Source: Euphorbia lathyris
Lineage: Eukaryota; Streptophyta; Magnoliopsida; Malpighiales; Euphorbiaceae
Assembly: GCF_963576675.1 (NCBI RefSeq)
Contig: NC_088914.1
Span: forward strand, 15,975,001-16,039,000
Direction: 5' to 3'
DNA: 64,000 nucleotides
Under the pieces are notes generated by a model, which was not told the DNA's origin, ran no database searches, and saw only the letters and a program-made list of their open reading frames with translations. Within the stretch, counting starts at the first letter, position 1. Each line of letters opens with the position of its first letter. Positions 47,318 to 58,976 of this stretch are shown here, in pieces. The position numbers and the translations under genes were made by a program.

Positions 47318-47973
47318 GAACATAATTTTTTATATATAGTATTAAGAATCTTAGATACAACCTAGTTAATTTTGAGAAGGTTTATAAAAAGTTGGTTCTT
47401 GACAACTTAGATTATACCACGTACAAATTCAAAAAAAAAATCTGAACAAATTTGATTTAACAAAATTTTCTTTTTTATGTACGAACTTGCAAAATCGGTC
47501 CCAATCAACTAATCATGTATTCTCCACTGAATGCGAGTATACGCGGATCCTATTATATATAACTTTTTGATTCTAACTTTTAGTAGAATATAAAAATATA
47601 ATTATAATATAGTATGATTGAAATATTTTGGTCTCAACGTGAATGGAAAATTGTAGAATTATTATTAATAATTGAATTTATGAAAAAGAGTTGTATTTAA
47701 AATTGGGCAACTCTTAAAATATAATAATAATTTATTAACAGAAAAGTGTTGATGCAATCATGAAGATCAAAACCCGTATCTCTAAGTTCCACAAAAACAT
47801 ATTTAAATAATTATAAACAAAGAAACAGAATAAAACATTTAGTCAATAGCTACTCTTCAGTCAACTATTTACAATGTTCCAATTGAAAATGAAAATAGTG
47901 GCATCATGCATGATGACATGAATAGTATACATGTATACAATAACTTCTCTTTTGGGGCTCTTCCGTTGATTTA

Positions 47974-48258
47974 AGGTCCGTTTGTTTTATCTACTGTTTA
48001 TTGTTATAGTTTGCCTATATTACTTTTTATATATAAAAGATGGGTTAGACTAAGATTACAAGTATTACTTTGTTTTTTCACCATTGGATGGTGATGAGTT
48101 TTAACAAAGTAAGCTCATCTAATGGTAGGAAAAACAAAGTAAAGCTTACTTTGTAAAAAACAAAGTATAAGCAGAAGACTCTAACCAAACATCTAAAACT
48201 TCCCATTTTGAAGTGAAAAGACAAACATGAGGTGAAAAGTAGGTAAACAAACACCCCC
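47974..48258. mobile_element. MITE-like element with TTA target site
   Basis: The ends are imperfect inverted repeats (AGGTCCGTTTGTTT against AAACAAACACCCCC), flanked by TTA at 47971-47973 and 48259-48261, as in PIF/Harbinger (Tourist) elements. The centre (about 48064-48160) is internally inverted, with CTTTGTTTTTTCACCATTGG and CTAATGGTAGGAAAAACAAAG. It encodes nothing. Confidence 0.55.
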
Positions 48259-48571
48259 TTAAACACGTCGGTTTCATATTTTAGAGTTCCTAAGCAAAGA
48301 ATAAAAATAGATAGTTATTGATTATATTATTATGTGATAAAACTATAAATTTAGCTCTATAATTATTATTGAAGAACTAATGAGGATATACGAACAGATT
48401 CGGTTTAGGATTTGTCACCTATAATTAATTCAAACGTTATTGTTTCCTCAGATAATAAATTTTATTTTCATTATGATGCATGTTATGTTAGCAAAAGTCA
48501 CAAATTACCCTTTAGTCGTTCATCATTTATTGCTATACAACCTCTTGAGTTAATTTGTTCTGATGTATGGG

Positions 48572-48892
48572 CAGAGGGGTAGATGAGGGTGTGCAAGAAG
48601 CCCTTCCGCACAGGGCTTCAAAATTATAAGGGCCTCGAAATTTAAAACGTGCTTAGTCAAATATAGATATTAGCTTAAATTAAAAAAAAAAAATAATATA
48701 ATACAATAAGATTTATTTACATACTTTCATTGCATTGAGTGCATATGTAATTTATATTCAATCATTTAAAATTCATAACTTTACTAGTCATTCTTTTCTT
48801 TTTATATTTTCTTAATACAAAAATTATATTAAATATTAACGGTTTGATAAAAAATTTAGCACAGGGGGCCCAAAAAGTTTAAGATGACCCTG
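48572..48892. mobile_element. hAT-type MITE, 321 bp
   Basis: An exact 8-bp duplication TGTATGGG flanks it (48564-48571 and 48893-48900). The ends CAGAGGGG and ACCCTG have the hAT CAG.../...CTG form. It is AT-rich and encodes nothing. Confidence 0.75.
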
Positions 48893-48938
48893 TGTATGGG
48901 GGCCGGCCAAAATTCAATCTCATGATGAGTATTCATAT

Positions 48939-50359
48939 CAGTGGCGGAGCCAGGACCTAAAGCTCCCATTAATAAAAAAACCGAACCTCCTGCTTGTATA
49001 ATGCTCAAGACTCTCTTTATTTTTTTTTCTATCAATATTTCTAACTTCGAATTTTTTCAATAGATTCGGTAAAATTATTTTTATTTTTATCACCATTTGA
49101 TATAAAATAAATTGTCCATCGGTTTTTACCGACAGACGGACCTTCCCGGAATTTTTTTTTTCAAGAAATTCCATGGGGATATTCCCGAAACTCACAAAGA
49201 AAAAAGGAGAGAACGGGTTCAAAATCACGATCAATTCCTTTTTCAAATCCTGCTGCAGTCAAGTGAAATCCAATACACGAAATAATTTGAGAATTTGTCG
49301 GAATATTTTCGTAATCGAAAACGATTTCTCTTTTTTTTTTGAATGGAATATTTACAGAAGCAAAAATGTGTTCTTCGTCATTAAATTAATATGTTTGCTC
49401 GCGGTACAAAACTTCTTTTCAAAGAGAATCTTTTTCCATCGAGAGGACCGGGAAGGACGCACCTCTAGTGTACCAGTTATCGTGCCGCCTCTTTCATTTC
49501 TTTGTGTTTATTTTCTTTCAACCCCAATTATGAAATCCCCTTTCTCCCACTATAGACAAAAAAATAAAATTAAATGCTACTTCAACATATTCATAAAAAT
49601 AAAATGAACAATATAATAGACAAATTATATCATAAAACAAGAGTAAAAAGTATTTATGTATTTACACAGAAAATTAATGTCTAACAGGTAGCAATTTACT
49701 GCTCCGAGTTGTCATTTTCTGAAAATTTTGTACAATTGCTTCATTTTCGACACCGATAAAAATTCTTTTCTCAACGTAATAAACGAAATTAATCCCCAAC
49801 ATACAAATCCCTAAATTAGATATCCTAAATTGAACCTTAAATTAATTGTAATTACTAAATAATATTTAAGTAAACAATATATCCCCTAATAATAAACCCT
49901 AATTTAGAAATTATAAAACTAAACCTAGAATAAATAAAATACAAAACTTATTTGGAAATTGGTTGATTAAAAAAAGAATAGATGGACAATTGAAATTTAG
50001 AAGAAAGAATGGAGTGATTTGGGTATTTTTCCACCCAACTAAGGAAAAGGATGTGAAATGTTCGTGTTGGGCTTCAAGTTTCCGGATCTGTTCTCTTTTT
50101 TTTTCACTTAAGTCCAAAACGACGTTGTTTTGGACTTTAATGAAACGACGCCGTTTCATTAAAGTCCAAAACGACGTCATTTTGGACTTAAGTGAAATAA
50201 AAAAAATTAAAAGAGAATGAAGAAGAGGGGTCGCAGCCCCTCTTCTTCAACCTCTGCCAGTAAATCTTGATACCAGGGGGTGGAAAACACCTTTGGTGGT
50301 GGTTTCTGGCGGACCGGAGGGTCGAGAGACCCTCCCCTACCCCCCTGGCTCCGCCCCTG
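48939..50359. mobile_element. hAT-type non-autonomous element, 1421 bp
   Basis: Terminal inverted repeats CAGTGGCGGAGCCAGG and CCTGGCTCCGCCCCTG differ at one base. An exact 8-bp duplication ATTCATAT flanks it (48931-48938 and 50360-50367). This is diagnostic of hAT. No transposase is seen. The two overlapping small ORFs have no recognisable domain. Confidence 0.9.
50102..50197. repeat. Large palindrome with nested hairpins inside the hAT element
   Basis: Arms 50102-50147 and 50152-50197 (46 bp) are complementary except for two positions, around a 4-base loop. Each arm contains a smaller hairpin (AAGTCCAAAAC with GTTTTGGACTT) around an ACGACGT core. Confidence 0.92.
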
Positions 50360-50688
50360 ATTCATATTATGTTGTTTTTTTTACCATTACACCAAATACA
50401 CGTGGCTTTATATGCTCAAGAAGAAATATGGAGTTTTTGATGTGTTTGTGCGGTTTTGTCTTATAGTTGAGAAATATTTTGGCCTTCCAATCAAAACCTT
50501 TCAATCTGATTGGGGTGGAGAATTTAGAGCTTTAACCAAATATCTAGCTGATAATTGATAATGGTATTGTGCAAAGATCTTCATGCCCCTACACACCTGA
50601 ACAAAACGGTTGTGCAGAAAGAAAGCATAGACATATTGTTGAAACTGGATTTGCCCTACTTTATCATGCTCGCCTTCCACCATCCTTT

Positions 50689-51938
50689 GGGTTAATTTCA
50701 TCAATGGTGTACAAAATTTGCCACATTTCACACTTTGGTGTACAACCTTCAATTTGTCTCACTAATATATATGAACTTATAGGTGACATTTCACTTTGGT
50801 GTATGACCGGTTAAAATGACCGGTCAACCCAAAGTCAATGTGCCACCTCATCAATTTTTTATTACCCATTTATAAAATGGGACCCACAAATAATGAAATT
50901 ACAAAAATAACCACATTACTAAATAAAAAGCACAATCTCTTCATTTTCCCTTTCTTTCTATCTTTCCTTTTTCTGGAAATCCCTTCTCTCTCTAACTCAT
51001 CTCTTTCTTCCAGTTGAATCCTCACAATTTCCTCTTCTGCTTTTTTCAAGAATCCTTTCGTCGATTTTAAAAATCTTCTGCTACTTTCTTTTAATGAACT
51101 TTCTTCATTTGACTTCACAACATCTCTAACTTTTAAAATTCCTACCGCGAGTTTTGAGACATCAAGAATCCATTGTTGTAGCTTTTTTCACAATGGTGAG
51201 CTCTCCACTTAAACCTGAAACAACATGCAACCCGAGCTTTCGGAACTCAGCATCATCCTGGAAAGTGGAAGCTATTTGATTCTGATTTATGCCTGAAAAT
51301 CGAGAACCTCATATATGATGGTTTCCTGAACAACAAAATGCAAGGGCGTGGTTTTCCCATCGCCACTATTGGTGCCAACATTCATGCGGTTACCAGTTTT
51401 CAGCTAGAAGTTTCAAGAACATTCTGCTGTTCTTTAATTCCTGGCAAGCAGCCAGCCCAACAAAGAAATATATGAGCAACAACTTGAAAATTACTACACA
51501 TTGGAAATATTTTCATTTGAATGAGATAAGATGATTCACTGAAATAAATTATATAAATTGGGATTAGAAGATGATGCAGTTAGCATCTTTCAACTCGTTA
51601 ACAATCTGATAAATGGAAAGAGATGGAGGAGTTAGAGAGAAAAAATATTTGCAGACAAAAACAAAGATAGAGAGAAAGGGGAAATGGGGAGATTATATTT
51701 TTTATTTAGTATTGAGGTTATTTTTGTAATTTCACTATATGTGGGTCCCATTTATAAATGGATAATAAAAAAATGATGAGGTGGCACGTTGACTTTAGGT
51801 TGAACGGTTATTTTAATCGGTTATACACCAAAGTGGGAGGTCACCTATAAGTTCATATATATTAGTGAGACAAATTGAAGGCTGTACACCAAAGTGTGAA
51901 ATAGGGCAAATGTTGTACATCATTGATGAAATTTGCCC
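50689..51938. mobile_element. MULE with ~265-bp terminal inverted repeats
   Basis: Exact 9-bp duplications CCATCCTTT flank it (50680-50688 and 51939-51947). The ends begin GGGTTAATTTCATCAATG and GGGCAAATTTCATCAATG, and the inverted similarity continues to about 50955 on one side and 51670 on the other. Length of TIR and duplication fit Mutator-like elements. There is no transposase, so it is non-autonomous. The unique centre holds a 91-codon open stretch. Confidence 0.9.
51200..51475 (+). other. Possible captured gene fragment inside the MULE
   Basis: The central, non-repeated part is less AT-rich. One frame is open for 91 codons and reads like real protein, with HHPGKWKLFDSDLCLKIENL and GFPIATIGANIHAV. 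I do not recognise it. A T-rich, CT-rich stretch resembling a 5' UTR precedes it, with an ATG at 51193 in another frame. It could be a Pack-MULE capture or chance. Confidence 0.4.
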
Positions 51939-53470
51939 CCATCCTTTTGATCTTATGCGTTTGACACCGTTGTTTATGTTATTAATTGGATTCCTACATC
52001 TACTATTGAATTTGATATTCCATTTCTCAAATTGTTTGGAAAATTATATGATTATTCTCAATTACGTGTGTTTGGGTGTTTATGTTACCCATGGTTTCGT
52101 CCCTATGCACCACACAAATTAGCTCCTCATTCTACTAAATTAGCTCCTCGTCCCTATAAGGGTTTTCATTGCTTTGATCCTGTGTCTTTTAAATTATACA
52201 TCCCACGCCATGTCATTTTTTATGAGCATGATTTTCCATTTGATGATCTCAATAAATGTGCCCAACATGTCCATGATCCCACACTTATTTTGGTTGCACC
52301 ACATGTTACTTATCCGTTGATATTTTCTAGTGCTGATTCGATCCCAGAAACTTCACGGCAATCTTCAGTTCATATTGAATATGCCCCTACTTCCTCTTAC
52401 CGGTCTCCAAATCTTCCTTCACATTCGATACCTGATTTGCAGCCTGCTACTCCTACCTTACTGAATTTGACGTCCCCTACCATGCCTCTTGTGCGATCCG
52501 AGGCTGTTGTCTCTCCGGTGACTGCTTCATCAGATAATTCACATGCAATAATTGCTCCGCTACACACTGTTATCAACACTCATCCAATGACTACTACAAC
52601 AAAAGGTGGAATTTTCAAACCTAAGATGCTTGTCCACAAAATCGAGGCTGATCCCACTACATTTTTACAAGCATCTAAGCATGAATATTGGCGAAAAGCT
52701 ATGGGTGAAGAATATCATGCGCTAATGGCTAATGGAGTCTTGTTCCTCTTCCTCCGGGGGCCAATCTTATTGATAATTGGTGGTTGTTTAAAACTAAAAC
52801 CGATGCGAGTGGGGCAATAGAACGGGATAAAGCTCGTCTGGCCGCAAAGGTTTTCATCAGCGACCTGGGATTGATTATTCTGCTACTTTTAGTTTGGTGG
52901 TTAAGCCTACCACTATTCGGTTTATCCTTTCTTTGGCAGTGACTTATGGTTGGGATATTACTTAGCTTGATGTGTCCAATGCATTTCTACATGGTGATTT
53001 GCATGAAGCTGCGTATATGGTGCGGCCCTCTGGCTTTGTGGTGGATCCGGCTAATCCGAAATTAGTGTGCAAATTGCACAAATCTTTATATGGATTGAAG
53101 CAATCACCTCTTATGTGGCATGAGAAGCTTACTTCAAAGCTTTTGGAGTTTGGTTTTCACGGATCCAAAACCGACACTTCATTTTATTTCTAGCTCTCAG
53201 GCAAGGTGCGTGTCTATTGTCTGATCTATGTGGATGATTTGTTGGTGACTGGGAATGATTCTGGTTTGATCACAAAATACACAAGTTTTCTTGAACTTAA
53301 TTTCGCTATTCGATATCTGGGATCATTGCATTATTTTCTGGGCTTATAGGTGACCAAGAATTCGAATGGTTTATTGTTACATCAATTCAAATCTGTTCAT
53401 AATATTCTCAAAAAGGCTAATATATGGTTGATTGCAAATTGATCTCAAGTCCGGCTAATCCTTCAAAGTA

Positions 53471-54434
53471 AGAACAAACTTAGCCTATACGTATAAAATG
53501 ATCTATTTGATTCTCAGAATTTATTTATCTATTGATCTTTTAAATTTGCTTATAAGTCATCTATTCATACTTGAATTTAAGATATTTGCATAATTTTAAT
53601 TGTGAAAAAATGTAAAAGGGAGGGGAGAGGCTATAGATTGGATTAAATTGAAAATATTCAATTTTCATATTTTTGTGGAGTACATTAATAAAATAACTAA
53701 AGACTGGATTTTTTTCTGCTCTTATTCCAGTTTATATTGAAGAAAAGATGAGCTATTAAGATGTCATATCATGATTCAAAAAAAAAAAAAAAAGATGTCA
53801 TATCTAAGAACATTGAGATTATGGGACATATAACAATCAATCATATTTAAAAAAATTAATGTGTATATAAAGAAACCAACTAAATATTTACATTTGATGA
53901 TCGCTAATCACACGTTGTCATTCTGTTTAGTTGTTTCAATTTTCATACGAAATTTCACAACCGAAAATCACTTGTTTCTTTGTTCATACAATCTTAGAAT
54001 ACCAGTTCTTCTCCACCCAAGTAGCAAACATCTCACGGGCAATTTAATAGATCTCCTTATATACGTGCTAAGGATCAAATACAATTGATTACTATACGTT
54101 CGGGTGCAAGTTAAGACGTTAAATTGTATGATAAGAAACTATTAAATTGTAAAATTTATATAACAATTCCTCATTGCATAACATAAACTAATACATGCCT
54201 ACAAGATTCTAATTCCTAGACAGCTGCAGAAAATCAGAACATCAACTCCTAATCCTAAGCCTACAACAAGATTTTGTTCAATTTTTTCAACAAAATCTTA
54301 TTCACTAGTTTAACAGATTATTCAACACATCCCTTCATTTTGATCATCATAAAGATGCTACTTTTAATTTCTGTGTCGAATTCAAAACGCACAGACCGGA
54401 TTTCTTCAGCAGCATTCAATCAGTCTGTTCTGTA
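53471..54434. other. Intergenic, probably including the 3' end of the alpha-galactosidase gene
   Basis: AT-rich sequence without conserved ORFs, with a poly-A run near 53779-53795. The part next to 54435 should hold the 3' UTR of the minus-strand gene. Confidence 0.55.
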
Positions 54435-57400
54435 CTAGTTACAGTGGAGGACAAACAGTGCAGTACCGTGCATCTCTATTGCCATTGATATCGAGTCTTT
54501 CGCCGGAAAATCTTTACCACTCCACACTTCACTGCTTTGACATGAGTTTTTATTCAAGTTTTTCCCAGGCAATTCCTTACCGATGTCCGATATCTTTGCA
54601 GATATTACCGTCTTATGTGGGTTCAGATTGAAGAAAGCAACATATATCTCTCCTGATCAGTGTAAACAACAAACTAATTGTTACCAAGAGAGCTGATCCG
54701 ATCGTACAAGTGCAACGACACAAATATTGTGTAGTTAAAAGAAACAAAACAAGTAGAGGAGCTATGCTATCTATCTGTTGAAATGTAGTGAAAAAATCGA
54801 ACCTTTTCTTCCGGTTGCAATCCACGAGCGAATTCCGCTGGGGCCGGTTTTAGCTGCATTTAGAAAATGTCAAGCAATTTGTATGATGTATATGTGAAAA
54901 CTCTATTTCAGCTTCAACTATGTTACCTTCCACTGAATCTACTTTAGCACAGAGACCAGAATAATTGCTGACAAGGGCTCCGTCGTTGTTCAACTTCCAC
55001 TTCTGTCGAAGATGAATATTCCGTCTTTAAGTATGATTAACATCTATTCTGCATTTGTTTGAGCAGAAGACTGAAATTACCTGGTTGGCATCCCATTTGC
55101 AAGTTGAAAATGAACCATTTCTCAATTCTTTTGAAGTAAGCTTCTCTCTTCGAGAAGCATCTAAGCAAAACTCGAGTCCGTCGCTTGAAAACGAATGCAG
55201 TTCCTTTTGCTTATAGATAATCCCTTCATCCCTACATTACCAATCATAGTGTCAAAACAAGTGGAAGCAACAATTAACATTTTATTATATACATAAAAGA
55301 TTAATAGATGCTACGTGTTCAGGAAAACGTTTTTCTTGTATAGGCATAAAGGTTTGTTGCTTTTCGAGTTCTTCCAGCAGATCTGTTTTGTATCTTGGTG
55401 AAGAGCTGCAACAGACCAACCATTGCATTTCGGATCTTTGCACGTACTTATGCTTAAAACGTGTTCATGTGATATCTTCGGTTTCATCTCGAATCTTTTC
55501 GATCGTAGCGAGAAATCCTTAGTCTTGGAGAGACTACTAATAAATGGAAACTACAAAAGCAACAGAAATTTATACGAAAACTAATGATTAAAAAGATGGA
55601 TGTTGCAGATGTATCGAAAAGAAGACGAGCTTATGTACCTCCTTATTATTTGAGCTAAAAGAATTAATTTCTAAAATGGTAGGATTAGTGATCAAACTGT
55701 AGGTGAAATCATCAAGCTTCCTTACATCTCCTCCAAACATGAGAGGAGACTTTGCCATTGCCCACAAGGTCATCTATGGACGAAAATACAAACCAAAATC
55801 AACAAAGAAGCTCATTTGGTATGCAATATAGAGATCCGGTATGGCATCATTTTTATACCTGAGTTTTCTGCTCATCTGGATTAAGGTTACACGTTCTGTG
55901 CGGACCTTCATTGGAACCTGTAAAACACAAAAGCGAAGCAACTGCTCAACTAGGACTGTCGATTTTTGACACGATTTACAGAGACAACCTTCCTGACACG
56001 ACACACTTCACACAGTTAGTATTTTTGTTTTATTTATATCATATATAATCATGTGGCACCCCACAACAACAACAAAGCCTTAGTCCCGAAAGATTCGGAG
56101 TCAGCTAACATGAACTAAAATTTTGGGGTGCAACACGAGGACTTCTCAAGAGGTCACCCATCTTAGTACTACTCTCGCCCAAGCATGTTTAACTTCGGAG
56201 TTCTGATGGGATCCGGTGCATTAGTGCTGGTAGGATCGCACCCTTTTGGCACCCAAATGTGTAAAAATAAAAATATTAGGTGCTCAATGTGTGAAAACAA
56301 CGAATGTTCAAGGGCTCAGGATGCTTTAATCCCCTTTCTATAATAAAGTTATCCAAGAAGCTAGAATTTAAAGAAATTAAACAGCATTCTTCAAATTCTT
56401 ATAACCTGGGTCAGTAAGCCATCCCAGAGGGAGCATATCGAGGTCGGGCCAGGACTTCCCCAGCAAACCCTCAGCACCAATCATATTAGCAGTAGAGAAG
56501 TCCCTGGTGCAAAAGAACAGTGTTGCATTCGATAAAGTGCGTAAAACAAGAAGCAAAGATCAATAGAAATCAGAACTCCAGACTGTTCGTATATATTGAA
56601 TGTACATATTACCTTGAAACATCAAAATGGGATGCTACGTCTCCCCAAGTATCCCAATCATCGCCGGTTATCCTGTACATATTGACTAATCCACTTATTT
56701 CTTTGGCCATGTTTGGTGTCACACTTGTTCCGGGAGATAAAGAGTATAGAATGGGTCGATCGAGCTTTTTCAGAACCTGAATAAAGTTTCTCCACATGTA
56801 ATCTCATCTTTGTTCACAAAGAATCAATAGCAATATCAGTAGTCTACTAAAAATTTCTATGTACCTCTGATACAAAAGATATCTCTTCTATATCCAAGTC
56901 GTCACCGAATACGCAATCATTTTTTACTGTGAAAAAGAATACAAAAACAAAGTTAAAAGATATTGAAATAAAGCTGTTTGCATTACTGAATAAGTCTACC
57001 ATTGTGTATAAGAAGTACAATGAAGTTCAAAACCGAGTTCTTTACTTAAAAAACGAAAGCACATTATCCGATATTTCATATTATGTTGGCTGGAAAAACA
57101 AAGCAGATCATGATTAAGCATTTACCGAAATCAACACCCCACTCGGCATATTGTTCATAAAGTGATCTTAAGAAGGCTCTTCCTGCTCCCAACTTAACAT
57201 TTACGCTCATGAAACCGTGTTGCATCCACGCACAAGTTCTCTCCTTGATCCCAATGTCTTTGGCTGTCCATTTTTTACCAGACTCTACATAAGCACCTCC
57301 CTAGTTAACAGCAAAAACAAGGCTCAAGCATTAGAATTCGATTGTTCAGCTACATTCATCCGAAAACATTCAAATGGTCAATAAATACCGTTTTTGTATC

Positions 57401-58976
57401 TAAAATAGGGGTATTGGCATTGTATGCTTGTGTGCTTATTCCTCTCATCACATGGATCCCAAATTTCAAACCCAAGCTGTGAACTTTCTTGGCTACTTCA
57501 GTGAACCCTTTTCCGCCTTTGGAAGAAGGCCATCGATCCGGAGCAGGGACCATCCTTCCCCATTCATCAATCACATCGAATCCAAGAGAATCAACATAAG
57601 CACCTGGCACTTTTCTCCTATACCAAAGGTAGTCTAGTACAACATACTGCAGAGAATAGAAAAAGATTACATTTTTATTCACATCAATCCGTAACTCAAA
57701 TAGTTAGGCAACATCCACCATGTTTGTACCTCATACCCATGAGCTTTTAGACGCTGAGAAACGATTTCAGCACTTTGCAAGAACTCTTCTTCAGAAATGG
57801 TCCAGCAGAAAGAATCATATGAATTCCAACCTCTAGGTGGGAAGCTAGCATGATCTCCCACAGATAAAACCCTGAAATGATTCTAATTTATATAACATTT
57901 GGGATTTACATGAACAACATATTTGAGATAGCAAGAAGAATGTCAAAAGTTACAATTTTTAATTTTAGAACATTTCAAGAAGAAAAGGGAAACGGTAAAT
58001 TACACCCATTGCCCCTCAACTTTATCCTTACTTTCATTATAGCCCCTGAACTTCAAAACCATACATTACAAACCCTAAACTTTGCACTTTATTTTGTTAG
58101 GGTTTTGAATGAGAGGAGAAAATGAGGATTTTGAGAGTTTTTGATAGGGTTTTTTAAACTTTGCACTTTATTAACATAATAGCCCCTTTTAATATTGATC
58201 AAGATGAACATCTATTATAGAGTTAATGGAAATATACTAAACAAGTTTAATTTTTAAACTTTTGGTTTTGAAGTTATTTAGGTGTTGTTTAGTTAAAAGG
58301 AAAGATTTTTTTCTAGCGTTCCTGCATTTTATGTCCATGCCCGTGTCTATTTTTGTTTATAGGCTATTTTAGGAAGGTTATGTTTTAAAAATACTGTTTC
58401 CTTGTGTCCGTGCTCGTGTCCTTGTTTAGAGAAAGAAAGCTCCAAAAATGGTTATTTGGAAAATCGAAAACAGTTAATCCATGGGAAATCCGGCTCTAAA
58501 CTAACTTAATTCTTGTAGTTATCTATTATTGAGATTGTGATCGGCCAATTTTACTCCGTAAACAATAGGAGTCATTACAAAATTCAAGGTTCTATAATAT
58601 CTGGGTTGACATTAAGGGGCACAATGAAAAAAAGGTAAAGTTTAGGGATCATGGATGTAATTTTACCAAAAGAGAAAGGTACCCAACAAATTTTACAATA
58701 AAAAACCACATTCCCAAACATACCAGTCCAACCAAGAAGAAAAAAAGGGTAAACCTGAATTGGGTTTTCAATGAATTTCAATCATCAACAAAATTTAACA
58801 CAAAAACACAGAAAATTAGCAAAAGATATGATGAAAACAATTAGTAAAAATTAGATATAATGGCATTAACAATAAACACAAAACACGCCCAAATAACAGA
58901 GAAAGCGAGAGAGGAACCTGTGGAGAGAAGAAAGAGCAAGGAAAAGAATCAGAGAGCTGAAGAGTTGGATCTTCAT
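54435..58976 (-). CDS. Alpha-galactosidase-like protein (GH27, melibiase family), complete
   Basis: Fourteen coding exons with GT-AG introns: 58976-58918, 57871-57730, 57646-57389, 57300-57126, 56926-56865, 56776-56613, 56503-56406, 55917-55859, 55773-55639, 55550-55315, 55231-55081, 55002-54927, 54853-54803, 54652-54435. They join in frame to 627 codons plus TAG. Residues 1-23 are a signal peptide, so it should enter the secretory path (cell wall or vacuole). GH27 motifs are PPRGWNSYDSFCW, VDFVKNDC with the probable nucleophile Asp215, YRITGDDWDTW with the probable acid/base Asp271, and MAKSPLMFGGDVRKLD. The family cleaves terminal alpha-galactose. At 627 residues it belongs to the long plant 'melibiase' type (like Arabidopsis At3g26380, from memory), not the ~400-residue acid enzymes. 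The C-terminal part holds NQKWKLNNDGALVS, a possible QxW lectin-like unit. Its true substrate is unproven. Confidence 0.93.
56062..56246 (-). mobile_element. SINE-like insertion with a 5S rRNA head
   Basis: A 185-bp insert in intron 7 of the alpha-galactosidase gene, in the gene's orientation. Read on the minus strand it is AAA, then a 5S rRNA copy, then a ~60-bp body with CATGTTAGCTGACTCC and GGGACTAAGGC, ending in TTTGTTGTTGTTGTG. The TTG tail and body match the 3' ends of common plant SINEs (Au-type, from memory). TGGCACCC occurs at both borders (56054-56061, 56247-56254), an 8-bp target duplication. Confidence 0.75.
56126..56243 (-). pseudogene. 5S rRNA copy (diverged)
   Basis: About 118 bases match plant 5S rRNA from GGGTGCGATC to TGTTGCACCCC. 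They include CCGGATCCCATCAGAACTCC and GGGCGAGAGTAGTAC. Differences from the canonical sequence are few, for example AAACATG for AAGCGTG in box A and CTAAGATGGG for CTAGGATGGG in box C. It is a single dispersed copy, not part of a 5S array. Confidence 0.9.
57994..58667. mobile_element. MULE-like element in alpha-galactosidase intron 1
   Basis: The ends GGTAAATTACACCCATTG and, inverted, GGTAAAATTACATCCATG extend as imperfect repeats of about 32 bp. Flanks AAAAGGGAAA and AAAAGAGAAA form a 10-bp direct repeat with one difference. It has no ORF. Intron 1 is long mainly because of it. Confidence 0.62.

Larger units (their letters stand above)
48380..53470 (+). mobile_element. Copia-4 remnant carrying three DNA transposons
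   Basis: Copia pre-integrase, integrase and RT pieces on the plus strand are spread over 48423-48571, 48893-48938, 50360-50688 and 51939-53470. The gaps are a 321-bp hAT, a 1421-bp hAT and a 1250-bp MULE, each with perfect target duplications. Without them the integrase sequence is collinear. No LTRs were found at its ends, and it fades out near 53470 within the RT C-terminal region. Confidence 0.85.
48423..53470 (+). pseudogene. Copia-4 integrase and RT fragments
   Basis: The first piece reads SKSHKLPFSRSSFIAIQPLE and ends CSDVW at the first hAT. After both hAT elements the integrase continues with TFQSDWGGEF and SCPYTPEQNGCAERKH (the second catalytic D and the E), up to the MULE at 50689. 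Beyond the MULE come LRVFGCLCYPWFRPYAPHK and FDPVSFKLYIPRHVIFYEHD. RT follows with DVSNAFLHGDLHEAAYM, LHKSLYGLKQSP and the LIYVDDLLVTGND box (about 53221-53260). Many stops and frameshifts separate them. It has no coding capacity. Confidence 0.87.

Noticed and set aside
56126..56243. A functional 5S rRNA gene
   Set aside because: Single copy with changes in box A and box C, embedded in an insert with target duplications. Real 5S genes are in tandem arrays.
56062..56246. Cassandra TRIM as origin of the 5S copy
   Set aside because: Cassandra LTRs also carry 5S, but here the TTG tail, the SINE-type body and the 8-bp duplication tightly around the unit fit a SINE better. Not fully excluded.
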